From the NCBI RefSeq assembly GCF_001028175.1, contig NZ_AEJF01000113.1, positions 1 to 35,732 on the forward strand: a stretch of 35,732 bases of DNA. Reading direction: 5' to 3'. Both the position numbers and the translations under genes were made by a program. Shown piece by piece: positions 1-6,559 of this stretch (the stretch's first letter is position 1; every line of letters starts with the position of its first letter). The notes under the pieces were generated by a model. It had not been told where the DNA came from and did not search any database. It saw only the letters and a list, made by a program, of their open reading frames with translations. The DNA is from Caballeronia mineralivorans PML1(12) (lineage in GTDB: Bacteria; Pseudomonadota; Gammaproteobacteria; Burkholderiales; Burkholderiaceae).

Positions 1-827
1 GTTGTCAGGTTGTTGGATTGGTCGCGTAAGATGGTGCGATGAAGAAATCCAAATCGCTGTATCACGGTCACCGTTTTCCGGCGGGCGTTATAAGTTGCGC
101 AGTGCGCTGGTACTTTCGCTTCCAGTTGAGCTTGCGCGACATCGAAGAGTTGCTCTTCGAGCGCGGCGTGATCGTGACGTACGAGACGATCCGATGCTGG
201 TGCGATAAGTTCGGCGCGAGCTTGGCTCGCCGAGTGAAAGCCGCGCGACGCAAGCCAGGCAGCACGTGGCACCTTGACGAGATGTTCGTCACACTGCGCG
301 GCGAACCTTATCTGCTGTGGCGTGCGGTCGATGAGTACGGCACCGAACTTGACATTCTGCTGCAAAAGCGGCGCGACAAGGCGGCTGCAAAACGTTTTTT
401 CAAGCGAGTACTGCGCTCGAGCCCGGTGCCGCGCAAGATCGTCACTGATCAGTTGCGCAGCTATCCGGCGACAAAAGCCGAAATCCCGGAGCTGGCGAGC
501 GTAAAGCACGTGTTCGTAAAAGCAGCGGCCCGGCTGAACAATCGGGCTGAAAACAGTCATCAGCCAACACGCGAACGCGAGCGTCGCATGCGCGGCTTTC
601 GCGACCCGAAACGCACGCAAAAATTCCTCTCGAGCTTCGGGCCGATCCGACAATTCTTCGCGCTCAAGCGGCACCTCCTACGCGCTTCACTCTATCGCAA
701 ACAGCTCGCGGAAAGATTCATTGCGTGGCGCGAATTCACTGAACTCGCCCAAGATCCGTCCTACGCTTTCTGAGGGATGCGCCTCCCTTCCGTCTTTACG
801 CCTCACTCACGACAAGTTGACAAAGCC
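1..827 (+). mobile_element. IS6-family insertion sequence, left tip outside the window
   Basis: The element contains a single transposase gene. Its right terminal inverted repeat is at about 811-827; read on the minus strand it begins GGCTTTGTCAACTTGTC. The left end at 2-12 (TTGTCAGGTTGT) is an imperfect match (TTGTCA, two mismatches, TTGT), which places the true left tip about 3 bases before the window, for a total near 830 bp, normal for IS6. Its right end lies inside the 3' end of the retron RT gene. IS6 elements usually make 8-bp target duplications; the left flank is missing, so this cannot be tested here. Confidence 0.85.
39..773 (+). CDS. IS6-family DDE transposase
   Basis: This is a 244-residue protein of normal length for IS6 transposases. 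A helix-turn-helix region lies at about residues 28-58 (LSLRDIEELL followed by YETIRCWCDKF), ahead of an RNase-H-like DDE catalytic core. Visible catalytic residues are Asp80 (WHLDE), Asp137 (VTDQ) and Glu171 (NNRAENSHQ), so the D-E spacing is the family's usual 34. The enzyme would catalyse replicative transposition and cointegrate formation of the IS. The frame is intact, so the element may still be active. The start ATG at 39 matches the conserved N-terminus of the family. Confidence 0.93.
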   Translation: MKKSKSLYHGHRFPAGVISCAVRWYFRFQLSLRDIEELLFERGVIVTYETIRCWCDKFGASLARRVKAARRKPGSTWHLDEMFVTLRGEPYLLWRAVDEYGTELDILLQKRRDKAAAKRFFKRVLRSSPVPRKIVTDQLRSYPATKAEIPELASVKHVFVKAAARLNNRAENSHQPTRERERRMRGFRDPKRTQKFLSSFGPIRQFFALKRHLLRASLYRKQLAERFIAWREFTELAQDPSYAF

Positions 828-1682
828 TAGGGATGGCATATCCCCCTGAGTATGTGACGCGGGGCCCAGTCGCGCTTGATGCGCCTGGGCACGTACGCGA
901 CGACGCTCCGCCTTCGGCAACGCCGGCCGTACATTCACAACAAGGTTATTAACCATCACAGGGCGGCTGCGCCGAAACACCTTGTGCTTCGAGCGTTTAA
1001 CCGAATACCCATATCCCTGGAGGAAACCTATGGCGATGCGATTGATGGTGGTCAGCTCATTCGGCAGCGCATCGATGTTTTTCGAGATAGTTATGTCGTC
1101 GACGAGACGCGAGTACGTCCAGCCACTTTTTCGCAGTCGTTCAACGAGACTATGCTCTCGTTGCCAAAAAACCAGGTTGGCCAGGTAGCTGCTGGTCCTC
1201 GCCCCTTGTGGAAGGAAGCCACTCTTGGTCGTTAGCTGTGTGAGTATTTCGGCAACTGGCGACGCGAATCGGAAGAAATTTTCCCACACGTCACGGACAA
1301 GATCCGCCTGAGTGCTTGGGAAGAAATCAGCGATGTCCAGCGTGATGGCGATGCAAGCACCTGCATGAATTTCTGCATTCCGGACATAGTCTCTCGGGTA
1401 TGCCTTGTCCCGGATGCTTCCTTGCAGATACAGCGGAAATCGCACTTTGTGGAAGAAGAGCTGGTTGAGCCGGCCCTGGATATCTTTGAGCTGCGTATGA
1501 GCGTCCCAAGTGACCCGTTCCGTTCCATCTTTCTTCGGGACAGCCTTTCGCCGATACATGTGCCCCGCGTTCGCAGCTACGCGAATCAGTTGGCGTTCGC
1601 TCATACCAAGAGACGTCGCCAACGTTGCCACGTCCTTGATGGGCGCGAAGCTATATGAGGGCTTGTTCGGGCGGTTGCTCAT
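807..1682 (-). pseudogene. Retron-type reverse transcriptase, 3' end truncated by the IS
   Basis: This is an RNA-directed DNA polymerase of the retron class, which would make msDNA from the RNA encoded upstream. Visible motifs are the retron NAxxH signature (NAEIH, 102-106), motif A DIADFFPS (Asp116), LPQGA (157-161), the catalytic pair in YSRLVDDITIS (Asp195, Asp196) and VNNLVVN (244-250), where many retron RTs have VTGLVVN. The usual YADD reads LVDD. Native sequence ends at about Leu285; the last six residues (GFVNLS) and the stop come from the IS terminal repeat. Family members usually continue with a C-terminal thumb of some tens of residues that binds the msr RNA, so this copy is probably inactive. 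The start overlaps the upstream XRE gene by 32 bases and has no clear ribosome site, suggesting translational coupling. Confidence 0.88.
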
Positions 1683-1956
1683 TCAACAGTTGTAGTGCTG
1701 CGAAGGAGAGCTTTTCTTGCAGGTCGACAGGCAAGCCAGAAAGCTCCGTCTGGTCTGCCGCGAGAAAAAACAGTATGCCCGACGGAATGGCCAACGCTTC
1801 CGAGATTTTTTGGATGACAGAGAGAGTCGGGTCCTTTCGCTTGTTCTGTTCGAGCAACGACAGATACGAAATCGAAATGTCCGCCTTTTCGGCAAGCTGC
1901 GCTTGGCTGTATCCACGCTGCTTCCGGCAGAGTGCGATGGCGCGACCGAGATTCAT
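1651..1956 (-). CDS. XRE-family helix-turn-helix protein of the retron operon
   Basis: A Cro/C1-type HTH occupies most of the first 65 residues (MNLGRAIALCRKQRG, then YSQAQLAEKADISISYLSLL), followed by a short C-terminal tail. With the ATG at 1956 the protein has 101 residues and a ribosome site AAGGAA about 7 bases upstream. A GTG at 1992 would add 12 residues and make a 4-base GTGA overlap with the preceding gene. Both starts are plausible, and the Shine-Dalgarno favours 1956. It sits between a small protein and the RT in one minus-strand operon. Retrons that pair an RT with an HTH protein are a known class; the HTH protein may act as regulator or as part of the toxin/antitoxin unit. That role is inferred. 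Confidence 0.82.
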   Translation of the reverse strand: MNLGRAIALCRKQRGYSQAQLAEKADISISYLSLLEQNKRKDPTLSVIQKISEALAIPSGILFFLAADQTELSGLPVDLQEKLSFAALQLLNEQPPEQALI

Positions 1957-1988
1957 GTCAATGTTCCTTGGAAAAGGGGTTTGCTGTG

Positions 1989-2246
1989 TCACTGGGAGCT
2001 GAAGAGCAGATGAACGAGAGTAGCGAGATTGGTCACGATGCTGAGCCCTTGCGCAAGTACTAGTAGTGCCCGCTGGCTGACGCGATGTGGTACCTCGACT
2101 TCGTCCGTCCTTTCTTGCAGGCAGTCTTCTAGTTCCTGAACGACGGCCTTCAACTCTTCACTGACACGGGTGCCTAACTCTTGGTGCTTGTTCTGATGAA
2201 GCGCCTTGAGCGCGTCGATGCAGGATTTCAATTGGTCGTACTTCAT
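1989..2246 (-). CDS. Small coiled-coil/hydrophobic protein of the retron operon, candidate effector
   Basis: I do not recognise this 85-residue protein. The first ~45 residues are strongly helical and coiled-coil-like (repeated Leu/Ala heptads in LKSCIDALKALHQ and EELKAVVQELEDCLQE). After a short polar linker the last ~27 residues are hydrophobic (ALLVLAQGLSIVTNLATL and onward), which could be one membrane-spanning or membrane-attached helix. The ATG at 2246 has GGAGA 8 bases upstream; the frame is open further back to a TTG at 2288, but that would run into the candidate ncRNA. Its stop overlaps a possible GTG start of the XRE gene. As the only other protein in a retron operon it is a candidate toxin or toxin partner; that is inference. 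Confidence 0.6.
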   Translation of the reverse strand: MKYDQLKSCIDALKALHQNKHQELGTRVSEELKAVVQELEDCLQERTDEVEVPHRVSQRALLVLAQGLSIVTNLATLVHLLFSSQ

Positions 2247-2279
2247 TGGAGTCTTCTCCGAAAACGGGCACATGCCCAG

Positions 2280-2620
2280 CTTCCACAAGCAAATAACCGA
2301 ACGGAGAAAGAGTTAGACACCACAAACCACATCCCAACAAAACAGCTTCCTTCAATTGCATTGCGAACCGCACAACGCATACATCGCAGCACGAGGCGTC
2401 GATGCGATGCTCGGCATCCGGACTCGGTGCTGACCAGCCTGCTGTAATGACCACGCCATCGACGCGCACGGGCCAGGACGATGCCCCGCTTCCTCGGTCT
2501 CGGGGATGCAGCGCAACGATGAGGCAAGCTCGGGCGGTGACGTGGGAATTGCCCGCTACGCGGGTACTTCGTCCAAACAAACGAAGCGGTACTCCCACGC
2601 TACTACTTGGGGGAGCGATG
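2280..2620 (-). ncRNA. Candidate retron msr-msd RNA
   Basis: The region lies just upstream of the retron operon on the same strand and is not protein-coding. The msr part (2541-2606) is well supported: read on the minus strand, TAGC (2602-2599) offers a branch guanosine, directly followed by a 7-bp closing stem (2593-2599 with 2541-2547). This stem encloses two hairpins: CTTCGT/ACGAAG (2581-2586 with 2567-2572) with loop TTGTTTGG, extended by GTAC pairs, and CCCGC/GCGGG (2560-2564 with 2552-2556). Loops of the TTGTTT-GG kind are typical of msr stem-loops. A 9-bp inverted repeat at 2396-2404/2457-2465 is a possible msd stem. The a1/a2 pairing is uncertain; the best I see is 8 of 10 bases between 2606-2615 and 2280-2289, so the 3' boundary is a guess. 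Confidence 0.55.
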
Positions 2621-2670
2621 AAGTCGACCTGTTAAAGAGCACCGGGGGGCGAATCGCCCCTCCAAGACGA

Positions 2671-2700
2671 AATATACCAGATTTCCGACGCATGAACCAA
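2671..2700 (-). promoter_or_regulatory. Candidate sigma-70 promoter of the retron
   Basis: On the minus strand, TTGGTT (2700-2695) and TATATT (2676-2671) are separated by 18 bases. This would start transcription at about 2664, upstream of the msr. A perfect palindrome GGGGCGA/TCGCCCC (2647-2661, one-base centre) would lie in the first transcribed bases. Confidence 0.45.
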
Positions 2701-2704
2701 TTTT

Positions 2705-2719
2705 TTGACTATCAGTCAA
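2705..2719. promoter_or_regulatory. Palindrome TTGACT-ATC-AGTCAA, candidate operator
   Basis: A perfect 6+3+6 inverted repeat sits directly upstream of the candidate retron -35 box, and a further TTGAC half-site follows at 2723-2727. It resembles the CTTGACA motifs that precede the RES toxin operon, so one regulator may serve both divergent units. The XRE protein of the retron or the RES antitoxin are possible binders; this is inferred from position only. Confidence 0.4.
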
Positions 2720-2820
2720 TATTTGACCGGGTTGGGTCATCTCCGAACAGGAATTGCGATTTCGGTTCAGAGTGGCAACCTGCCAGATCCAAACAATCGA
2801 ACGACCACGCGCAGCGTAGC

Positions 2821-2841
2821 GGTAGCCGGTAGCCGGTAGCC
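2821..2841. repeat. Heptamer GGTAGCC in three tandem copies
   Basis: Three exact head-to-tail copies occupy 2821-2841, preceded by a partial unit. They sit immediately upstream of the CTTGACA repeats in the retron/RES intergenic region. Function unknown; the copy number may vary between strains by slippage. Confidence 0.7.
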
Positions 2842-2915
2842 CTTGACATCCAGCGCCGAGGCAGAATCTTGACATCCTTTCCAACCTTGACAAACTTGAC
2901 AACCTTTCCTATTCT
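2842..2915 (+). promoter_or_regulatory. Four CTTGACA direct repeats and promoter of the RES toxin operon
   Basis: CTTGACATCC occurs at 2842-2851 and 2868-2877, CTTGACAAAC at 2886-2895 and CTTGACAACC at 2895-2904. The third copy supplies a consensus -35 (TTGACA, 2887-2892), followed by a 17-base spacer and TATTCT (2910-2915). A start near 2922 would leave a leader of only about 14 bases with AGGAG at its 5' end. Repeats overlapping the promoter suggest autoregulation by the antitoxin-like protein, as is common for toxin-antitoxin operons. Confidence 0.6.
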
Positions 2916-2935
2916 TGATCTTTTAGGAGATGGCC

Positions 2936-3745
2936 ATGACGACTGCACAGAAAGAAAAAGCCCGTTCTGTGAAGGTACTCGCGAGTGCGGCGAGGGAAAT
3001 GGAGCGCGCTGGCGCGACGGCTCGTGCCCCCATCGACAAGGTAGTCGCACGCGCGTTCGTGAGCGGCGTCGAATTCCTCCCGGTGACCGAGCGCGAGCAC
3101 ATCTTGAAGTCGTTCCTCACCGGCCTGACCACCGCTATCGAGGAGGTCAGTGCACCGAGTGACAAGGTGTTCGTTAATCCAAGAACGAAACGTCCATCTG
3201 TCGTCATCGCAGCCCATTCCCGAAAGGCAAAGAAGGGGCCCATCGCCAGCGGGAGCGCTACCATTGCTCGCGATGCCGAGGCCAGGCGTGCCTCGATCGA
3301 TGAGAGCGATAAGACGCGGAACGCAATCATCGCGCAGGCTTATGCGACCCGCAAACATCTCGCTGACAAAGGTGAACTCCTCACCTCTTCCGAGTTGGCA
3401 ATGCGACTTCAGGTTTCCCGTCAAGCGATCAATCAGCGGGTTGGCACCGGTTCATTGTTTTTCCTCGACGGGCCGAACGGGGTGACGTATTTTCCGGCGT
3501 TTTTTGCTGACGAAAAGTACGACAAACGCGCACTGCGCAAGATTGTGCTGGCACTCAATGGGCAGTCGGGCGCGAACAAGTGGCTGTTTCTCACGAGCCC
3601 CAGGGTGTCGCTAGGGGGGCTCCCCCCCCTCGATATCCTGGCTGGAAAGAAGCCGGCAGCACGCGCCGGCTTTGGACCAGGCGATCGTGAACGGATCGGA
3701 GTGGACACAGTTTTGAAAGCCGCAACCGCATTCGCTGCGGAGTAA
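2936..3745 (+). CDS. Antitoxin-like DNA-binding partner of the RES toxin
   Basis: This is a 269-residue protein. The start at 2936 is chosen over the ATG at 2930 because AGGAG (2925-2929) is 6 bases from 2936 but touches 2930. The N-terminal ~110 residues are Ala/Arg/Lys-rich and unrecognised. A helix-turn-helix lies at about 147-170 (LLTSSELAMRLQVSRQAINQ). The C-terminal part has the pattern WLFLTSP...LGGLPPLDIL (216-235), like the C-terminal toxin-binding domain of Xre/ParS/MbcA-type antitoxins that pair with RES toxins. It is longer than typical antitoxins (about 130-170 residues). The stop is 2 bases from the toxin start. A homopolymeric stretch G6-CT-C8 at 3614-3629 encodes LGGLPP and is prone to slippage. 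Role inferred from domain pattern and neighbour. Confidence 0.7.
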   Translation: MTTAQKEKARSVKVLASAAREMERAGATARAPIDKVVARAFVSGVEFLPVTEREHILKSFLTGLTTAIEEVSAPSDKVFVNPRTKRPSVVIAAHSRKAKKGPIASGSATIARDAEARRASIDESDKTRNAIIAQAYATRKHLADKGELLTSSELAMRLQVSRQAINQRVGTGSLFFLDGPNGVTYFPAFFADEKYDKRALRKIVLALNGQSGANKWLFLTSPRVSLGGLPPLDILAGKKPAARAGFGPGDRERIGVDTVLKAATAFAAE

Positions 3746-3747
3746 AA

Positions 3748-4344
3748 ATGGCCCGAATTCTCAAAGCGCCAGACCTCGATAAGGTTCGCAATATCGCGCT
3801 GAAGGTCATCAATGTGGAAACAAAGCGCCTCATACGCATTTCCAGCCACCAGACAGGCGAGCCGTATTTTGGGCGAGCGGCTAATCACCGGTTTGATGAC
3901 CCTGAGCAGATTTACGGAACCTGCTATATGGGCCTCACCCTCGGAGCCGCCGTAGCTGAGTCCATCCTTCACGATCTGGAGCCTGTGAACGGTGGTTACG
4001 ATCTCACACCGGACAAGGTGTGTAACACCTTCGCACACAGTTTCTCGGGCGCACCTGTACGGATCGCAGACCTCACGGGCGCCCCCTTGAGTCGCCTTGG
4101 AGCGCACGCAGAAATCTCCACGCCTGTCTACGACATCACGATGCTATGGTCACGGGCCATCTTTGAGCACCCGGATGCGGTAGACGGCTTCCAGTACATG
4201 TCGCGCCTTTACACCAATCGAAAAGCGGTCGTTCTATTCGATCGAGGTACAAGTGGGGCTATTGCCAAAGCCTCTTCCGTCCCTCTCTACAGGCATAGCA
4301 GGTACGCTTCGGTGGTGAAAGATCTGGCGATCAGGATGACATAG
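3748..4344 (+). CDS. RES-domain toxin
   Basis: This is a 198-residue RES-domain protein. RES toxins are structurally related to ADP-ribosyltransferases and deplete NAD+ in the cell. The order of conserved positions fits: Arg30 in KRLIRIS, HRFDDP (47-52), a YMG turn around 60-62, Glu71 in AAVAESILHDL and Ser152 in FQYMSRLY. The gene follows the antitoxin-like gene by 2 bases, so they form one operon. The frame is full length, so the toxin is probably functional. Which Arg/Tyr/Glu/Ser residues are catalytic is inferred from the family pattern, not from an alignment. Confidence 0.82.
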   Translation: MARILKAPDLDKVRNIALKVINVETKRLIRISSHQTGEPYFGRAANHRFDDPEQIYGTCYMGLTLGAAVAESILHDLEPVNGGYDLTPDKVCNTFAHSFSGAPVRIADLTGAPLSRLGAHAEISTPVYDITMLWSRAIFEHPDAVDGFQYMSRLYTNRKAVVLFDRGTSGAIAKASSVPLYRHSRYASVVKDLAIRMT

Positions 4345-4402
4345 TCGGGCAAGAGATGGGGTCATCGGTCTGGCTGCTGGACCTCGGACGAGCTCACGCT
4401 AC

Positions 4403-4416
4403 GCGGCGAACGCCGC
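4403..4416. terminator. GC-rich hairpin after the RES gene
   Basis: The perfect inverted repeat GCGGCG-AA-CGCCGC lies between the plus-strand RES gene and the minus-strand excisionase-like ORF. There is no following T-run, so it is at best a weak or factor-assisted terminator. Confidence 0.25.
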
Positions 4417-4417
4417 T

Positions 4418-4597
4418 TCAAAGCCGCATGGCCGCGAGCCGGAACGAGGCGCGGGGCACGGCCCGCACGCCATCGGCACAAATGTGGCGGGACGTGCCGC
4501 AATCTTTGTCAATCGTACCCATGGTGAATACCGTGTTGTAGGACAATTGGCATCGCTCGGCAACCTGCCGCAACGTAAGGGCACGTTCATCGTCCAT
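4418..4597 (-). pseudogene. Short helix-turn-helix/excisionase-like ORF, probably truncated
   Basis: A 59-codon ORF starts at the ATG at 4597, inside the last codons of the AlpA-like gene (11-base overlap). The first ~25 residues (MDDERALTLRQVAERCQLSY, then NTVF) look like the HTH of MerR/excisionase-type proteins. After residue 25 the expected recognition wing is replaced by unrelated Arg/Ala/Cys-rich sequence, as if an indel or recombination changed the frame or joined foreign DNA. It may be a remnant of an integrative-element excisionase module. Confidence 0.45.
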
Positions 4598-4844
4598 GAC
4601 TGCTCTCCATTGGCCACGGCGCGCGGTAATGCTCCGGGTCGTTCAGCCACTCGATCACGTCGGCCGAACGCCAAAGGGTGCAGCGCGGTCCGAACCGCAC
4701 TGCGCGCGGGAAACGCCCGGCCTGCTCCAGTGTCAGGACGGTTTGCCGGGACAGACGAACATGGGGGCGCAGATCAGCGAAACGCAGCAGGTATCCGGGC
4801 GCGAGCGGCACGGCCGGCCACGGGACAGAAGTTTTCCTGGCCAT
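4587..4844 (-). CDS. AlpA-family helix-turn-helix regulator
   Basis: This is an 85-residue protein with the AlpA/MerR-like winged HTH: LLRFADLRPHVRLSRQTVL, then a stretch ending FPRAVRFGPRCTLWRSADVIEWL. AlpA proteins are short DNA-binding regulators and excision factors of prophages and integrative elements. The start at 4844 has an excellent AGGAGG 7 bases upstream. It overlaps the next small ORF. No integrase is visible nearby, so the rest of the element is either outside the window or lost. Confidence 0.75.
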   Translation of the reverse strand: MARKTSVPWPAVPLAPGYLLRFADLRPHVRLSRQTVLTLEQAGRFPRAVRFGPRCTLWRSADVIEWLNDPEHYRAPWPMESSHGR

Positions 4845-4937
4845 CGGACTGCCTCCTGAAAACAGGCAGCCTCTTCAAGGTCAACAATGGGAAACACGCC
4901 GCGAGCGCGGCAAGAGGCGAGGAAATCCGCGCAACGC

Positions 4938-5480
4938 TCAGGCGTACGCGGATTCTGGTGGGACGAGACGGAATGCTGTGAGATTGGGATCTATCAGCCC
5001 GAGGCGGATGCGCAGGTAGGCCCTCAGACGGCTCAGGATGGCCGCCAGCATGCTGACCCGCACGCGGAAGTGCTGCTCAACGACGCGCCGGACAGATAGC
5101 ATGAACAGGCTGAGCATCGCGAGCCATGCGTTCATGCGGCCTGCCTGAAGCACGCTCGCCGACCTGATCCGCTCCCATTGCATCTGGCCTGACAGACCGT
5201 AGAAAATCACGATCCATCCGATCATACCGATGAAGCACTCCAGCGCGGGAATCGCATGACACTGGAAACCGAATAACAACGTGAGGACGGCCAGCACTAC
5301 AAACGGTCCCAGCGCAACAGCGAGGGCAAACCGACACCGGCGGGCTGCCCGGTCCATATGCAGGCGAAATCCTTCGCGGCACACGCGGATAGCATGTGCC
5401 GGCAATGCGCCTGCATTGCTGTTGCAGCAGCGCAATTGCAATTCAAGGGGGTAAGGGATCGCACCAGGGATCGCGCTCAT
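4938..5480 (-). CDS. Predicted inner-membrane protein of unknown function
   Basis: I do not recognise this protein of about 180 residues. Three hydrophobic segments are visible: FALAVALGPFVVLAVLTLLF, a second one in ALECFIGMIGWIVIFYGL, and a third in NAWLAMLSLFMLSV. The C-terminal part is basic and rich in Arg/Leu (LSRLRAYLRIRLGL). The start at 5480 (MSAIPGAIPY) has an AAGG about 9 bases upstream; an ATG at 5510 would add 10 residues. It is on the same strand as the AlpA-like gene and ends about 94 bases before it. Codon composition is acceptable, but without a recognised family it could still be spurious. Confidence 0.45.
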   Translation of the reverse strand: MSAIPGAIPYPLELQLRCCNSNAGALPAHAIRVCREGFRLHMDRAARRCRFALAVALGPFVVLAVLTLLFGFQCHAIPALECFIGMIGWIVIFYGLSGQMQWERIRSASVLQAGRMNAWLAMLSLFMLSVRRVVEQHFRVRVSMLAAILSRLRAYLRIRLGLIDPNLTAFRLVPPESAYA

Positions 5481-5593
5481 GACAAAAGACCTTATGCCTC
5501 GACATCCCAAAAATCAAGGGTGCGCTCGAGAAGGAGCATTGGCTCGCGAGGCATCTGGTAAATCTGGTAAACCGCCGCCGGGGCACATCACAT

Positions 5594-5980
5594 TTACTCG
5601 GACGCCGCCGCATCCTCGACGTCCACCTCGCCCTCCGGCGGCGTACCGATGATTGCGCCCACCAGTGCCAGAACTCCCCTCTTTTCCCGAAGCTTCAATT
5701 CACGGTAGCTAGCAAGGAGTCGCTCCTCGTCACCATTAAGAGCAAGGGTTGCAGGATCAGACGTGCGCCCGGTCAACAAATACAGGACATCGACACCGAC
5801 CTCCGCAATCCCTGCGAGGTAGCTGGCGTCCGGATACCTCAAGCCCTTCTCGTAAGTAAACTGCGCCTGCTTCTGAACCCCACCGGCATTGGCGAGTTCC
5901 GTCTGGTTCATGCGTAGACGCCGCCTCTCCTGCTTCAGGCGAATCGGAAAGTTATCCAGTTGCGTGATTTTTATTGACAT
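5594..5980 (-). CDS. XRE-family phage-type repressor
   Basis: This is a 128-residue protein with an N-terminal Cro/C1 HTH (about 12-67: RLKQERRRLRMNQTELANAG followed by QKQAQFTYEKGLRYPDASYL). The C-terminal part has the pattern typical of small prophage repressors (VGVDVLYLLTGR, then LNGDEERLLASYRELKLREK). It is transcribed divergently from the tandem paralogues, with 119 bases between, so it probably controls that promoter and its own. The start ATG at 5980 has no strong Shine-Dalgarno. The acidic tail (EVDVEDAAASE) is probably disordered. Confidence 0.82.
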   Translation of the reverse strand: MSIKITQLDNFPIRLKQERRRLRMNQTELANAGGVQKQAQFTYEKGLRYPDASYLAGIAEVGVDVLYLLTGRTSDPATLALNGDEERLLASYRELKLREKRGVLALVGAIIGTPPEGEVDVEDAAASE

Positions 5981-6029
5981 AGACGTTTTTGCTTACTAAT
6001 CTGTGGATGTACGCGACTGAGTACCAATG

Positions 6030-6050
6030 GTATCGCGCCGTGGGCGATAC
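6030..6050. promoter_or_regulatory. Inverted repeat GTATCGC-N7-GCGATAC, candidate operator
   Basis: A perfect 7-bp inverted repeat with a 7-base spacer lies midway between the XRE repressor and the first paralogue gene. The position suits binding by the XRE dimer to control both directions. Confidence 0.5.
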
Positions 6051-6099
6051 ACGTCCGCTCACGCCCCTGCTTTCATCGTCCCGCTGAGGAGAGACATCC

Positions 6100-6522
6100 G
6101 TGTCCGCCAACTACGAAATCCGTGGTGCACTGCCTGTCCGGGCAAGTTTCAGACACGCCCACGTACGACAGCTCACTGAAAGCCTAGCCAATCCGGTCGA
6201 CGTCTACTTTGCAACTGACGCCGTTACCCATTCACTCGTGATACGCGTACGCGGAGCGCTTTCAGAAGATGAACAGCAGTCAGTCGAAGATGCGATCGCA
6301 CAGTTCTCACGCAAATGGGGGGCTGCGGGTGCGATCTTCAGCCGGCAGCGGTACGGCGAGCCCTCGTTCTTCCCGCTCGGGCTTGCATCCCACGTCGATC
6401 TGCTCGACGAACTCGCCGATCTGCACGTGCAACTGGACGCGCTACTGGCGCGCCAGGCCGCCATCCTCGCCCGGTTCGGCACAACGGAACTGCCGTCGGC
6501 AACAAAACCTGTTTGCCGATGA
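6100..6522 (+). CDS. Unknown protein, first of two tandem paralogues
   Basis: This is a 140-residue protein with a GTG start at 6100 and GAGGAG 8 bases upstream. It shares a common plan with the next gene: a YxIxGxLPV start, a central VYFATDAVTHSLVIRVRG segment, a charged helix (LSEDEQQSVEDAIAQFSRKW), a segment ending GAIF and a C-terminal leucine-rich helix (LLDELADLHVQLDALLARQA). No signal peptide or membrane segment is visible, so it is probably cytoplasmic. The Leu heptads at the end suggest oligomerisation, perhaps with its paralogue. The function is unknown; control by the adjacent XRE protein is likely. Confidence 0.7.
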   Translation: MSANYEIRGALPVRASFRHAHVRQLTESLANPVDVYFATDAVTHSLVIRVRGALSEDEQQSVEDAIAQFSRKWGAAGAIFSRQRYGEPSFFPLGLASHVDLLDELADLHVQLDALLARQAAILARFGTTELPSATKPVCR

Positions 6523-6559
6523 CGCATATCACCCCTGCCAGCGTACACGGAGGTTTGCA

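Noticed and set aside
2095..2105. TCGACTTC match that could pair with the retron a1 region
   Set aside because: It lies inside the small-protein coding sequence, beyond any sensible ncRNA 3' end; probably chance.
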